From assembly GCF_030811455.1 (NCBI RefSeq), contig NZ_JAUSQU010000001.1:7254001-7318000 (forward strand): 64,000 bases of DNA. Direction: 5' to 3'. The position numbers and the translations under genes are program-made. Shown here one piece after another: positions 1 to 8,620 of the stretch. A model generated the notes under the pieces. The model was given only the letters and a program-made list of their open reading frames with translations, was not told the DNA's origin and ran no database searches. This DNA comes from Streptosporangium lutulentum (lineage in GTDB: Bacteria > Actinomycetota > Actinomycetes > Streptosporangiales > Streptosporangiaceae). Numbering within the stretch: the stretch's first letter is position 1; each line of letters begins with the position of its first letter.

Positions 1-686
1 GGGACCTCCGTCGAGGTGCCCGGCGCCACGGTGCCCGACAGCCCAAGCGGCCCCAGGATCAGCCGCCGCAGTTCCTCGGCGAACGAGCGGCCGGTGACCT
101 TCTCGATCAGCAGCCTGGCCAGCACGTAGTTGGTGTTGGAATAGCTCCAGTCCGTTCCCGGCTCGAACCGCAACGGCTTGGACACCGCCAGCTCCACCAG
201 TTCCTGCGGCCGGTAGGTCTTGAACCTGTTGTCCACCCACTCCTGGCCCGACCAGACGATCCCCGGTGCGATCGTCCCGTCGTCGTAGTACTCGCCGGTG
301 AAGTTGAACACCCCGCTGGTGTGCTGCAGCAGCATCCGCACGGTGATCCGCTCGTCCAGCCCGAACTCGGGCAGGTAGTCCGCCGCCGGAGTGTCCAGCT
401 CGACCTCGCCCTCGGCCACCAGTTGCAGCACCAGGGTCGCGACGAAGGTCTTGGTGGAGCTGCCGATCCGGAAGTGCCCGTTCGTCGGCGGCTTCGCGGC
501 CCCGCCCAGCTCGGCCGTCCCGGCGCTGCCGACCCACTCGCCCCGCTCATCGTGCACGCGAAGCTGCACCCCGACGATACCTGAATCGACGAACGCCTGG
601 ATGATCTTCTGCAGTTCCGGGCGATCCTGCCCGGCGGTGCGCAGGGTGAGCTCGTCCCGGTCGGTAAGGGGAACGGACATGGTCAT
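1..686 (-). CDS. Serine hydrolase, class C beta-lactamase/DD-peptidase family (partial)
   Basis: The reading frame enters from the left edge, so the C-terminal part of the protein is missing. The visible N-terminal part carries the family hallmarks: an SxxK nucleophile motif (SSTK, inside RIGSSTKTFV) about 75 residues in, and a YSN motif further on. Members hydrolyse beta-lactams, D-Ala-D-Ala peptides or esters, and the substrate here cannot be told. Two ATGs lie six bases apart (686 and 680). The AAGGAG upstream is better spaced for the ATG at 680, so translation may begin there. No signal peptide is visible. The adjacent decayed homologue at 846-1255 suggests a former pair of paralogues. 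Confidence 0.85.
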   Translation of the reverse strand, partial: MTMSVPLTDRDELTLRTAGQDRPELQKIIQAFVDSGIVGVQLRVHDERGEWVGSAGTAELGGAAKPPTNGHFRIGSSTKTFVATLVLQLVAEGEVELDTPAADYLPEFGLDERITVRMLLQHTSGVFNFTGEYYDDGTIAPGIVWSGQEWVDNRFKTYRPQELVELAVSKPLRFEPGTDWSYSNTNYVLARLLIEKVTGRSFAEELRRLILGPLGLSGTVAPGTSTEV

Positions 687-845
687 GTGCTCCTTTACAT
701 CTGTTCTTAAAGTCAACTGAATGGACGGATGGCGGAACGCGGTCCCGTTGGTGCCCCGGGGTGTCCGAATCGCCCTCGGGCGAACAGGGCCAGGACCGGA
801 CAGCGACGGTTCGGCCGCCTGGGGCCCCGGGACGTGGGCTCGGGG

Positions 846-1255
846 TCAGTCGTCGATCGCCTGGTAGAGCGTGGTCCAGAAGTCGTGGACGACCCGCGCC
901 GCATCCGGGGTGGACATCCCGAAGCCCCAGCCGCCGTGCTACCCCTGGCCGAATGACACATGAACGTTGTCGACGGCCATGGCGTGCCGGGCGGCCTGTT
1001 GCTCGGGCGTCAGGCGGTTGGTGGTCATCAGCTCGACGGCGGGCCGGGACAGGATCCGTTCGCCGCCGTGCGTGCCGTGGTTCAGCAGCATCCGGAAGTA
1101 GGCGTGGTAGTCGTCGACGGTCGAGACCAGCCCGCCGCCACCCCCCTGGAACGCCGGAGGCAGGCTCCAGCGTCCCCCCTCGGCCTCGTCCCATCCAGCA
1201 CGTCGTGCAGTCTGCGCAACCCCGGTTCGGAGAAGCCGCCGTTGATTTTTCCCAT
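846..1255 (-). pseudogene. Decayed serine hydrolase (beta-lactamase family)
   Basis: A GAGGAG site eight bases upstream leads into an ATG and a typical family N-terminus (MGKINGGFSEPGLRRLHDVL). The frame then jumps directly to the C-terminal half of the family. A second frame reads LVSTVDDYHAYFRMLLNHG and ends in a GWGFGMS-like stretch interrupted by an in-frame TAG near 925-927, finishing at the stop at 846. The central region with the SxxK and YxN motifs is deleted. The internal deletion, frameshift and stop make this a pseudogene. Its start signals are intact, so a short peptide could still be translated. Confidence 0.8.
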
Positions 1256-1295
1256 CGTGAATCTCCTCGTGCGCAATCTTCGATAAGTGGATGGA

Positions 1296-1670
1296 TCAGG
1301 CGCCGCTGGGCGCGATCCATTCGGTCAGCTCGACGACGATGCCGTTGGGGTCGGTGAGACACATCAGCCACTCACCCCACGGGTTGCGCCACAGGTGCCT
1401 GGTGATGGGTGCGCCCTCCGCGTGCAGACGCGCGTATTCCCTGGCCAGATCGGTGACCGCGAACGCCACCACCGGCTGGGCGATCCGCTCTCGCGGCAGT
1501 TCGAGGTCACGCTGGTGCACCATGATGTCGGCGGCCGCGTCGTCACGGCTCAGCCAGGTGAAATCCGGAGTGTCGAGCACCTCGCGGAAATCCAGATAGG
1601 TGGTGAAGAAGCGGCGGGAGCCTGCCAGATCGTCGACGGTGAAGACGACCGCCGAGGCGACTATGTTCAT
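1296..1670 (-). CDS. VOC-family (glyoxalase/bleomycin-resistance fold) protein
   Basis: A 124-residue single-domain protein of the vicinal-oxygen-chelate superfamily. It opens with the usual beta-alpha unit (ASAVVFTVDDLAGSRRFFTTYLDF) and ends with the LTDPNGIVVELTEW strand that carries the metal-ligand glutamate. Such proteins act as small dioxygenases, isomerases or drug-binding proteins, and the sequence does not decide between these roles. The ribosome site (AGGCAG) is weak. It lies on the same strand as, and just upstream of, the serine hydrolase pseudogene, so the genes may have been co-transcribed. Confidence 0.85.
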   Translation of the reverse strand: MNIVASAVVFTVDDLAGSRRFFTTYLDFREVLDTPDFTWLSRDDAAADIMVHQRDLELPRERIAQPVVAFAVTDLAREYARLHAEGAPITRHLWRNPWGEWLMCLTDPNGIVVELTEWIAPSGA

Positions 1671-1815
1671 GATTCTGCCTGTGTGTAGTTGTTTATTGAG
1701 TTTTCCCTCCTATGTGGCGATTCGCCCTAGACCAAGGTTGCCGGTACGGCTCGGCCGGAGCAATGCCGGATCTCGCAATGCTGCGTTAACCGCAGACTTC
1801 ACATCGAGGCGGACG

Positions 1816-1953
1816 TCACTGGAGATCCGCGACATCGAGATCTTCCTGGCGCCGGCCGAGAGGCCGCATGCCGACCGTACGGCGGAGCGGCCGCACGTGT
1901 CGGCCGCTCAAAGGAAGATCAACGTGCCGCGCGTCGGCCTGGTCGGCGACACC
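1816..1953 (+). pseudogene. Decayed LysR N-terminal fragment
   Basis: The plus strand encodes LEIRDIEIFLAPAERPHADR and a continuation resembling TAERLHVS-type helices. This lines up with the first 45 residues of the intact LysR protein encoded at 1980-2876 (VELRDIEIFLTLAEELHFG, then AERLHVSVARVSQ). Key helix-turn-helix positions are altered, there is no start codon context, and the rest of the gene is absent. It is best read as a relic of a second LysR copy lying tail-to-tail with the intact gene. Confidence 0.65.
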
Positions 1954-1979
1954 ACGACAGCCGACGCGGGCGGACGATC

Positions 1980-2876
1980 TCAGTCGGGCAGCGGTCCCAG
2001 GTCGCGGACGACGCGGGCGAAGGCGCGGATCATGTCGTTCTCCGCGGCGCTGCACCACACCAACCCGAACCGCAGCGCATCCATGTCCTTGACAGGCAGA
2101 TAGGCGATGTCGGGGCGGGGGTAGTACCGGGTCACGTGGGCCGGGAAGAGGGCGACGGTCTCTCCCAGGACCGTACTCATGAAGATGTCCTCGACGTTGT
2201 TCACGCTGGCGGTGCGTTCGATCAAGCGGCCCTTGGGCGTGAGCTCCGGGACGTACTGGTCGTACCAGTAGTCGGGCACGGACTCGACGGCGATGTGCCC
2301 GAAGTCGCCGACCGCCTCCAGGGAGACCGAGGACCGTTTGGTGAGCGCATGGTCACCGGCCACGGCCAGCACCCGCGGCTCGGCGAAAAGCAGCGGGCCC
2401 ACGGTGAGATCGGGCTCCTCGACCGGCAGCCAGGTGGCCAGAATGTCGACCTCACCATTGCGTAGCTGGGCGAACGGATCCTGGTAGGCCGACATCCGCA
2501 GGCGCAGCTCCCACTGCGGGTGCCCGGCGCGGAAGGTCTCCCAGTAGCGGCGCAGCTCCTGGATGTTGGCCGGGAACAGGCTCACCCGGAGTGTGCCGGT
2601 CTTGCCGCGTGCGGCCAGTCGTGCCCGCTCCAAGGTCTGCGCCAGGCCCTGGCGCAGCGGGCGCAGATCGTCCCGCAGCTGCTCACCCAGCCGCGTGAGC
2701 CGGACGCTGTGGCTGTTCCTCGCGAAAAGCTCGGCACCGATGGCTCGTTCCTGCTTCTTGATCGCCTGGCTGACCCGGGCCACAGAGACGTGCAGCCGCT
2801 CGGCGGCGTGGCCGAAGTGCAGCTCCTCGGCCAAGGTCAGGAAGATCTCGATGTCCCGTAGCTCCACAGGCCCCAT
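1980..2876 (-). CDS. LysR-family transcriptional regulator
   Basis: A 298-residue protein with an N-terminal LysR winged helix (VELRDIEIFLTLAEELHFGH, recognition region around residues 20-55) and a C-terminal periplasmic-binding-like effector domain. The ATG at 2876 (MGPVELRD) fits the family start. An in-frame ATG 13 codons upstream would add an unusual extension. The effector is unknown. It reads away from the membrane-protein gene at 3060, and the 180-base divergent spacer contains repeated GGAAA/TTTCC inverted elements that could be its operator. Confidence 0.9.
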   Translation of the reverse strand: MGPVELRDIEIFLTLAEELHFGHAAERLHVSVARVSQAIKKQERAIGAELFARNSHSVRLTRLGEQLRDDLRPLRQGLAQTLERARLAARGKTGTLRVSLFPANIQELRRYWETFRAGHPQWELRLRMSAYQDPFAQLRNGEVDILATWLPVEEPDLTVGPLLFAEPRVLAVAGDHALTKRSSVSLEAVGDFGHIAVESVPDYWYDQYVPELTPKGRLIERTASVNNVEDIFMSTVLGETVALFPAHVTRYYPRPDIAYLPVKDMDALRFGLVWCSAAENDMIRAFARVVRDLGPLPD

Positions 2877-3023
2877 TTCGCCTATCTGCGCTATGTACGG
2901 AGGGAAGTTTGGCATATCAGGCCAGGAAGGAAGCTCGCAGGCAACCGGACCCCTCTAACGGCCGCCTCTGATCTGCGGAGAGTCCTCATCGCCCCCGGTG
3001 TTTCCATATCGGAAAGTTGTGAG

Positions 3024-3052
3024 TTGACAGTATGGAAAGTCAGTGGTTGTCT
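3024..3052 (+). promoter_or_regulatory. Candidate leaderless promoter with GGAAA inverted repeats
   Basis: TTGACA at 3024-3029 is followed after 17 bases by a weak -10 (TTGTCT, 3047-3052) and then seven bases to the ATG at 3060. This is the spacing expected of a leaderless transcript, and there is no ribosome-binding site. Around it lie TTTCC-5-GGAAA (3001-3015) and GGAAAG/CTTTCC (3034-3039, 3051-3056), which could bind either flanking regulator. Confidence 0.4.
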
Positions 3053-3059
3053 TTCCGCT

Positions 3060-3521
3060 ATGGAAACACAACAGGGTTCCGGCGACCCGGCCCCCCGGCC
3101 CACCCCCGAAGAGGCGCGCCTCGCACTGCGCGAGGCGCAGCAGGCGCGATCCTCCCTTGACTCCATCCCGGTGCCGGGATGGTATTTCCCCGTCCTGGCC
3201 CTCATGATCGCCGGGATCACCCTGAGCCAGCTGCTCCCGAGCTTCGCCGGGCTGGCGGTGGTCATAGTGATGATCGCGGGCACCGGGGCGATGGTGGGCC
3301 TGTACGTCAACAAGATCGGAGTCCGGCCGCGGATCAGCGAGGTCAAGGGACGACTGGCCTGGCCGCCGGCGGCGGCCGTCCTGCTCGTCTCCCTGGCCGC
3401 CTTCGTGCTGGATCAGGGCTACGGTCAGGATTGGGGGTGGATCGTGGCCGCCGTGGCGAACGCGGGCCTCATCCTCGGCTACGGCCTCTACCTCCGGCGG
3501 CACCTCCGGAAGCCGGCATGA
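3060..3521 (+). CDS. Small membrane protein of unknown function
   Basis: A 153-residue protein with an N-terminal soluble stretch rich in Ala, Arg and Gln (about residues 10-35) and four hydrophobic segments: WYFPVLALMIAGITLSQLL, the following AGLAVVIVMIAG segment, AAAVLLVSLAAFVLD and WIVAAVANAGLILGYGLY. The ATG at 3060 is chosen because it sits at the expected leaderless start, and an upstream in-frame ATG overlaps the promoter. The stop overlaps the ATG of the winged-helix gene (ATGA), so the two are translationally coupled. Similar membrane-protein/winged-helix pairs are common in actinomycetes, but no reaction can be assigned. Confidence 0.75.
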   Translation: METQQGSGDPAPRPTPEEARLALREAQQARSSLDSIPVPGWYFPVLALMIAGITLSQLLPSFAGLAVVIVMIAGTGAMVGLYVNKIGVRPRISEVKGRLAWPPAAAVLLVSLAAFVLDQGYGQDWGWIVAAVANAGLILGYGLYLRRHLRKPA

Positions 3522-3829
3522 CCATAACCGGCGATCCCCTGGACGGCTTCGACGCCACGATCCACGCACCGAACCGGCTGCGCGTCTGCGCCCTGCTGGA
3601 CGCGGTGGTCGAGGCGGAGTTCGGCGCGATCCAGGAACGGCTCGACGTCAGCGCCTCCGTCCTCAGCAAACACGTGAGCGTGCTGATCGAAGCCGGCTAC
3701 GTCAAGCAACGCAAAGCCACCCGCGACACCCGGCAACGCGTATGGCTCCAGCTCACCGACGCAGGCCGCACCGCCTACCGCGCCCACCTCGCCGCCCTCC
3801 GGGCCATCGTCGGAGAACAGCCCGCGTAG
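3518..3829 (+). CDS. Winged-helix (MarR-like) transcriptional regulator
   Basis: A 103-residue protein that is almost entirely a winged helix: APNRLRVCALLDAVVEAEFG, then the recognition segment LDVSASVLSKHVSVLIEAGY and the wing region TRDTRQRVWLQLTDAGR. This matches the small stand-alone regulators often paired with a membrane protein. Its ATG overlaps the stop of the preceding gene by four bases. The likely role is control of its own two-gene operon, which is inferred from arrangement only. Confidence 0.85.
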   Translation: MTITGDPLDGFDATIHAPNRLRVCALLDAVVEAEFGAIQERLDVSASVLSKHVSVLIEAGYVKQRKATRDTRQRVWLQLTDAGRTAYRAHLAALRAIVGEQPA

Positions 3830-3884
3830 ACACCGGCCGATCGCCCGGCCGCACTCCCCGCGAAAGCCACGGCCCTCAGAACAA

Positions 3885-4184
3885 TCAGCTCGCTTCTCGG
3901 AGTGGCTCGAACTGGACGCTGAGTCGCACTTCCAAGGCTCCGGCGAGGCGTTCCAACATGGGGAGGGTGGGCATCGTTCCGCCTGCCTCGAAGCGCGCCA
4001 CCGCCGGCTGCTTGAGACCTGAGCGATCGGCCAACTCCGCCTGGGTGAGTCCGAGTTCCTCGCGGCGAAGCCGTACGGCCTCACCCAGCTCGAAGCGGAT
4101 TCGAGTTGCCTCATAGGCGGCCCCGGCACCTGGGCGGCTCATGATCTCGGCTCGCTTGTCGGCCCACGCCCTACGCTCGCCCAT
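3885..4184 (-). CDS. XRE-family antitoxin, HigA-like
   Basis: A 99-residue protein with a Cro/C1-type helix-turn-helix (LGEAVRLRREELGLTQAELA, then DRSGLKQPAVARFEAGGTMP). The ATG at 4184 is preceded by GGAG lying in the end of the toxin gene, five bases after the toxin stop. Toxin-first order with a tiny gap is the HigBA arrangement. It should neutralise the toxin and, with it, repress the operon. Confidence 0.88.
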   Translation of the reverse strand: MGERRAWADKRAEIMSRPGAGAAYEATRIRFELGEAVRLRREELGLTQAELADRSGLKQPAVARFEAGGTMPTLPMLERLAGALEVRLSVQFEPLREAS

Positions 4185-4189
4185 GTCAC

Positions 4190-4534
4190 TCACTCCTCGT
4201 CCACCGTGTGCGCTTGGGCGATGCATCGCTCCATGGCCCGCCACGCCCGCTCGATCTCAGCGATCTCACGCATCCGCTGCTTGCGGAACACCGTCAGCAG
4301 GACGATCCGCCTGCCCGGTGCGATCCAGTAGCTGATGCGTACCGCCTCTCGGTCGAGATGGAAGCGCAGTTCCCGTAGCTTGCCCCGGAGCTGCCTGGTG
4401 TACGGCTCATCGAGCAGGACTCCACGCTTGGCCAACAGATCGACATAGAACGACGCCGTCTCCTGACCCCCTTGGTCGAGCGTGTCGAACCAGTCGTCGA
4501 CCTCAGGTTCCAGCTCCACCTCTCCCCAATTCAT
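4190..4534 (-). CDS. RelE/HigB-type toxin (phage Gp49-like family)
   Basis: A 114-residue basic protein: an acidic N-terminus (MNWGEVELEPEVDDWFDTL), then LRGKLRELRFHLDREAVRIS and IVLLTVFRKQRM. This is the layout of the Gp49-like/HigB superfamily of ribosome-dependent mRNA interferases, whose conserved Arg and Lys residues lie in the RELRF and FRKQ segments. It is the first gene of a two-gene operon with the XRE antitoxin. There is no ribosome site. The TATAAC box nine bases before the ATG suggests a near-leaderless message. Confidence 0.85.
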   Translation of the reverse strand: MNWGEVELEPEVDDWFDTLDQGGQETASFYVDLLAKRGVLLDEPYTRQLRGKLRELRFHLDREAVRISYWIAPGRRIVLLTVFRKQRMREIAEIERAWRAMERCIAQAHTVDEE

Positions 4535-4549
4535 AACACGGACGTTATA
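4533..4549 (-). promoter_or_regulatory. Toxin-antitoxin promoter/operator
   Basis: On the minus strand a -10-like TATAAC (4549-4544) lies nine bases before the toxin ATG. The same bases form the inverted repeat ATAAC-6-GTTAT (4533-4548), so a repressor bound here would cover both the -10 and the start codon. This fits HigA autorepression but is only a short repeat. Confidence 0.4.
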
Positions 4550-4671
4550 CGGCGGGCAAGTACGGCGCTCCCGAATCCAGCAGGTCCCAGCGATAAGAAC
4601 TTTCAGCGAAGCTCGCCGAGGACGCGAAATAAGCCCCGGGAGAGAATGGACCGCTCCAATAAGGGCGCCGG

Positions 4672-5844
4672 CTAGTCCAGGCCGACGGCGCGGAGCATGG
4701 TCTGGAACTTGGCGGTGGTCTCGGCGAGCTCGGCCTCCGGCACCGAACCGGCGACGATTCCCGCTCCGGCGAACAGCCTCAGGGTGTGGTCGGCGACCTC
4801 CGCGCAGCGGATGGTCACGACCCACTCGCCGTCGCCGGCCGCGTCGCACCAGCCGACCAGTCCCGCGTAAAGGCCGCGGTCGAACGGCTCGATCTCCGCG
4901 ATGGCCTGCCGCGCCGCGCCGGCGGGCGTGCCGCAGACCGCGGGTGTGGGGTGCAACATGGTGGCCATCTCCAGCGACGTGATCTCCGGGTCGTCGAGCA
5001 CTCCGGTGATCCGGGTCGACAGGTGCCACATGGAGGCGGTGGACAGCAGTGACGGCCCGGCGGGGACGGACAGATCCCGGCAGTACGGGCGCAGGGCCTC
5101 CACGATGTTCTCGACCACCAGCGCGTGCTCGCGAAGATCCTTGTCAGAGGAGAGCAGGGCTCGCCCCAGGTCCCGGTCGACGGTGGGATCCGAGTGACGC
5201 GGCGCGGACCCGGCCAGCGGATTTGTCGTGACGCGCCGGCCGGAGCGGGAGAAGAGCAGTTCGGGGCTGGCCCCCAGCAGCGTGCGGGCCGTACCCGCGG
5301 CGGAGGGCAGGTCCACCGCGTAGCCGTACGCCTGCGGGTCGCGGCGGACGAGGTTCCGCAGGATCTTGCGGACGTCGACCGGGGCGCCCATGGTGATGTC
5401 CAGGGCCCGGGCCAGCACGATCTTCTTCAGCTCTCCCGTGGTCAGCTTGGCCAGCGCCTTCTCCACCCCGCGCACGTAGTCGCCGGAGTCCGGGACCGCT
5501 CCAAGCGTGGTGGACACCCTGGTCACCTGCTCGGGGACGGAGGACGTCCCGGTCCGGGGGCTCATCCAGCAGACGGCGGCGGGCACCAGCAGGCGCGCGG
5601 GACGGTCTTCACGGAAGGGGATCGCGCCCACCGCGACGGGGTGGGGGTGCCCGGACTCCTCGGCGTCCCGCAGGGCGGAGGAGACCCGATCGTGCAGACT
5701 CGTCGCCCCCGAGTCGGGGACTTCGAGATGGACTCCCCTGGCGAGCAGGGTCCGGGTCGGCGACGTGAAGAAGAAGGTGCCGGGTTCGTACTCGCGCAGG
5801 AGGTCGGGCGTGCGGGTGAGGGTGAGCGTGTTGTTCGGGGACAT
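4672..5844 (-). CDS. Isochorismate synthase
   Basis: A 390-residue chorismate-binding enzyme (MenF/EntC/DhbC family) that converts chorismate to isochorismate for siderophore, salicylate or menaquinone synthesis. Visible family motifs, in order, are [33 protein letters not shown], the [10 protein letters not shown] segment, [12 protein letters not shown] and [11 protein letters not shown]. The ATG at 5844 has AGGAG eight bases upstream, and an in-frame ATG 15 codons earlier lacks one. No isochorismatase, men or siderophore gene lies nearby, so the branch it feeds is undecided. An AGGTTAG element at 5971-5977 upstream recalls half an iron box, but weakly. Confidence 0.88.
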   Translation of the reverse strand: MSPNNTLTLTRTPDLLREYEPGTFFFTSPTRTLLARGVHLEVPDSGATSLHDRVSSALRDAEESGHPHPVAVGAIPFREDRPARLLVPAAVCWMSPRTGTSSVPEQVTRVSTTLGAVPDSGDYVRGVEKALAKLTTGELKKIVLARALDITMGAPVDVRKILRNLVRRDPQAYGYAVDLPSAAGTARTLLGASPELLFSRSGRRVTTNPLAGSAPRHSDPTVDRDLGRALLSSDKDLREHALVVENIVEALRPYCRDLSVPAGPSLLSTASMWHLSTRITGVLDDPEITSLEMATMLHPTPAVCGTPAGAARQAIAEIEPFDRGLYAGLVGWCDAAGDGEWVVTIRCAEVADHTLRLFAGAGIVAGSVPEAELAETTAKFQTMLRAVGLD

Positions 5845-6671
5845 GGTCGAACTCCTGTCGGGGGAGGGGGCTCCGGAAGGGTCGGTCAAGGGGCCCGGAG
5901 AGGATGACCCGGGGATCGGGAAGGATCGGGGAATCCGGAATCGCCTCCCTGGCAGCCCTTGCCGCTAGGCAGGTTAGTGCCATCACTTTGGGTTTTGCAG
6001 CAAAAGCGCATTGTCACCCCGCGCAGTTCCGGGGAGCGGGTTCCGGAAGGGCGGACGTGAGTCCCCCGGCCGTCCGCCGGTCCCGTCCCGCGACGGACGC
6101 CCCGGAGGGTTCCTCGGGAAATCCCCGCTCCTCCGCGCGGCTCACGTCTTTCCACGCGACCGGCGCCGGGTCCCCGGCATGGGCGACGGGCCGTCGAGCG
6201 CGTTTGTTTTTCGTCGATCTTCTGTCCACCGGCGTGGTTGACGATCGCGCGTCGCGACAAGTCAACTCACGCCGGATCGACGTGAATGAATTCCTCCAAC
6301 GCCGGAGAACCCCGCCCCCGTCCGGGGCACGGAATGAAGCTCAGCCGGAGGGCGGGCGCGACGACGTGCCTCCGCGGCACGGTGTTACGCTCGATCCCAA
6401 GAAGTCGGCCCCGCCCACGCTCGCGCCGGACGACCGGGTGATCGCACTGCCCGGGAGGAGATCCAGACGGGTTCCGGCCTGCTCTTGTCCCCGTTCGCGC
6501 CTTCCGCGGATTCCTTACGCACAGCGATTCCCGCACCTGACAATTCTCGCGGGCGGCGAACAGAAAAAGCGTTCCGGGAAACCGGACGACGTCCTGTCGG
6601 CGCATACCTTCACCGAATGCCGATACACCTGAAAATCGGGGCCGAGAAATCCCGAGAATCAGGGAACAACC
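5845..6671. other. Intergenic region without a supported gene
   Basis: About 0.8 kb separates the isochorismate synthase from the hydrolase. Open frames exist on both strands but show skewed, proline/arginine-rich translations, no recognisable domain and no convincing ribosome sites. The stretch around 6205-6235 is locally AT-richer. It presumably holds the promoters of the two flanking genes, but I see no definite element. Confidence 0.5.
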
Positions 6672-7487
6672 ATGACCTATGCCAATATCGGCGACCACCG
6701 TCTGTTCTATACCGACGACGGCGCGGGCGACCAGACCGTGCTTCTCCTGCACGCCGCGATCTGCGACTCGCACGACTGGTCCTCGCAGATCGGTCCCTTC
6801 GCGGCCGGACACCGGGTGATCGCTCCGGACCTTCGCGGTCACGGCCGGTCCTCGGAGACCCCGGGAAACCACACCCCGAAGGACTTCGCGGAGGATCTGG
6901 CGCTGCTCCTCGACCGGATCGGCACCGGGCCGGTCGTGGTGGTGGGGCATTCGCTGGGCGGCACCGTCGCCTCGGTGCTCGCGGTCGAGTGGCCCGACCT
7001 CGTCCGCGGCGTCGTCGCGGTGGATCCGGGCTACGGCTTCGACGCCGGATTCGCCGCCGAGAGCGCCGACGCGTTCCGCGGCCCCGACCCGATCGCCGTC
7101 GCCACCGCGCTCCTGTCGAACCTGGAGAGCACGGAACGCTCACCGGCGACCGACTGGCTGCCGACCTGGCACCACCGCCGGGTGCTCGGCATGTCGCCGG
7201 TGGTCGTCGCCGAGACGTTCATCGGCCTGTTCGAGACCTCGGGCGACGTGACCCGGCGCCCCACGAGCGAAAACTACCTGCGCCGCCGGGCCTGTCCCGT
7301 CCTGACCGTCTCCACGCGGACGGCCCTGACCATCAGGGGCGTCGACGTCGGCTGGGACGAGTCGGTGGCGAGCGCCCACCCGTACAGCCTGGCGGTGGCG
7401 TGGGACACCGGTCACTGGCCGCAGCAGGAGCGGCCGGAGAAGTTCAACACGCTGGTGCTCGGCTGGATCTCCGGACTGCCCTCCTGA
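6672..7487 (+). CDS. Alpha/beta-fold hydrolase
   Basis: A 271-residue alpha/beta hydrolase with the oxyanion HAAICDSHDW region, DLRGHGRS and the nucleophile elbow GHSLGG (Ser94). The catalytic His is probably H248 (DTGHWPQ). A candidate acid is the Asp in the GVDVGWDES region. A short AGGGA ribosome site lies six bases before the ATG. It is a single gene, convergent with the discoidin/PhoD pair and separated from it by a strong hairpin. The substrate (ester, lactone or C-C bond) cannot be read from the sequence. Confidence 0.88.
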   Translation: MTYANIGDHRLFYTDDGAGDQTVLLLHAAICDSHDWSSQIGPFAAGHRVIAPDLRGHGRSSETPGNHTPKDFAEDLALLLDRIGTGPVVVVGHSLGGTVASVLAVEWPDLVRGVVAVDPGYGFDAGFAAESADAFRGPDPIAVATALLSNLESTERSPATDWLPTWHHRRVLGMSPVVVAETFIGLFETSGDVTRRPTSENYLRRRACPVLTVSTRTALTIRGVDVGWDESVASAHPYSLAVAWDTGHWPQQERPEKFNTLVLGWISGLPS

Positions 7488-7513
7488 CCTTCCCCGGCGC
7501 CCTTCCACGACGT

Positions 7514-7538
7514 ACGGCGGGCCGGTTGTGCCCGCCGT
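7514..7538. terminator. Hairpin, possible terminator
   Basis: ACGGCGGGC and GCCCGCCGT form a perfect 9-bp stem around a 7-base loop just after the hydrolase gene. It lacks a U-tract, which is usual in actinomycetes. Confidence 0.5.
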
Positions 7539-7560
7539 GAGACCGGACGGCCCGGGACGA

Positions 7561-7597
7561 ACGGTTCCCGGCGCCCGAGCCGGGCACCGGGAACCGT
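7561..7597. terminator. Strong bidirectional hairpin terminator
   Basis: ACGGTTCCCGG pairs perfectly with CCGGGAACCGT, and the inside adds GCCCG-AGC-CGGGC after a single mismatch, giving about 16 bp of stem. It lies between convergent genes (hydrolase plus strand, discoidin protein minus strand) and can serve both. Confidence 0.75.
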
Positions 7598-7612
7598 CAG
7601 GTTCCTGAGATC

Positions 7613-7650
7613 GGAAGACGCCCCGATCAGGAAGACGCCCCGATCAGGAA
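7613..7650. repeat. 17-bp tandem direct repeat
   Basis: GGAAGACGCCCCGATCA occurs at 7613-7629 and again at 7630-7646, with four further bases of a third unit. The second copy contains the stop codon of the discoidin gene. It looks like recent slippage. Confidence 0.8.
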
Positions 7651-8606
7651 TAGGCCTCGATCTCGATGATCCGGCTGTAGTCGTTGGCCCCGTTGGAGGC
7701 CAGCGTGGAGATGCGGACGGCGTCGGCGACGACGGGGGCGAAGTCCGACCTGACCATCCCGGCGGTGTTGCCACGCACCTGGGCGACCGTACGCCACTGG
7801 CCGTCCACCCTGGCCTGGACGTCCCAGTCGCGCAGTCCCACCGAGGCCGCCGGGTAGCGCTCGGTGTTCAGGGTGTACAGGTCGACCCTGGAGATCTGCC
7901 CGGGCTCGCCGAGCGCGATGTCGACGGTGTCGGGCCAGGCGCGGGAGGTGGCGTCGTTCCAGCCGTTGCCGCCCGCCCAGCCGTTGGAGCCGCGGTCGCC
8001 GTCGGCGACGCTGCACGGCGGGTAGTTGGCGTTGGTGTGCTGCGACGACGGCGTGACCGGCCTGCGGAGCGCCAGGTTGCCGCCGTTGTCCAGCTCTCCG
8101 ACGTCGACGACGGAGATCGGTACGGCCAGCTCCTCCTTCCCCGCCTTCAGGCGCAGGCCGTACTCGCCCTTGGGGGTCGTGGGCGGGACGCCGACCAGCA
8201 GCTTGGCGCCGAGTTCGTAGCCCGGTGGCAGGTAGCTCGACAGCATCGGACGCGAGGCGACGAGCGGCTGGTCGACCTCGACGAACATGTCCGCGTAGAG
8301 AGGCTTCTTCGCGTCGCTGCGCATGCCGACCTCCAGCTTGGCCGGGCAGGCCGGGTCGACGCCGAGCGGTGCGACCAGCCGGTCGGCCCCGGCGATCGGG
8401 GTCAGGTCGCCCGTCCCCTTGGAGGTGCCGCGCTTGACCCGGACGGCGGGATCCAGCGCGGGGGCGCCGATCGCGGGTTCCGGCGACTGTACGGCGGGCC
8501 CGGGGGCGGGTGTTCCCGGTCCGGGGGCCGCGGCGTCGGCGACGGGTCCCGCGAGGACGGCCGCGGCGGCGACGGCGAGCGCGGCGGTGATACGTGAATG
8601 ACGCAT
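7644..8606 (-). CDS. Secreted protein with C-terminal discoidin (F5/8 type C) domain
   Basis: A 320-residue protein. Residues 1-29 form a signal peptide (MRHSRITAALAVAAAAVLAG, then an AxA-type site). A proline/alanine linker follows, then a middle beta-sandwich-like region containing GVPPTTPKGEYGLRLKAG. The discoidin domain occupies the last 130 or so residues (NLALRRPVTPSSQ, WAGGNGWND, ISRVDLYTLNTERYP, IIEIEAYS), a fold that binds carbohydrate or surface ligands. GGGAG precedes the ATG at 8606. It lies 14 bases after the PhoD phosphatase stop, so the two secreted proteins are one operon and may act on the same extracellular substrate. Confidence 0.82.
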   Translation of the reverse strand: MRHSRITAALAVAAAAVLAGPVADAAAPGPGTPAPGPAVQSPEPAIGAPALDPAVRVKRGTSKGTGDLTPIAGADRLVAPLGVDPACPAKLEVGMRSDAKKPLYADMFVEVDQPLVASRPMLSSYLPPGYELGAKLLVGVPPTTPKGEYGLRLKAGKEELAVPISVVDVGELDNGGNLALRRPVTPSSQHTNANYPPCSVADGDRGSNGWAGGNGWNDATSRAWPDTVDIALGEPGQISRVDLYTLNTERYPAASVGLRDWDVQARVDGQWRTVAQVRGNTAGMVRSDFAPVVADAVRISTLASNGANDYSRIIEIEAYS

Positions 8607-8620
8607 GTTCGTTGCTCCCT

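Noticed and set aside
5965-5985. Possible iron box (IdeR/DmdR type) upstream of isochorismate synthase
   Set aside because: Only one half (AGGTTAG) matches. The other half of the 19-base palindrome is absent, so iron control cannot be claimed.
5904-6632. Long plus-strand open frame in the gap after isochorismate synthase
   Set aside because: Composition is arginine/proline-rich without any domain, no ribosome site, and competing frames of similar quality exist on the other strand.
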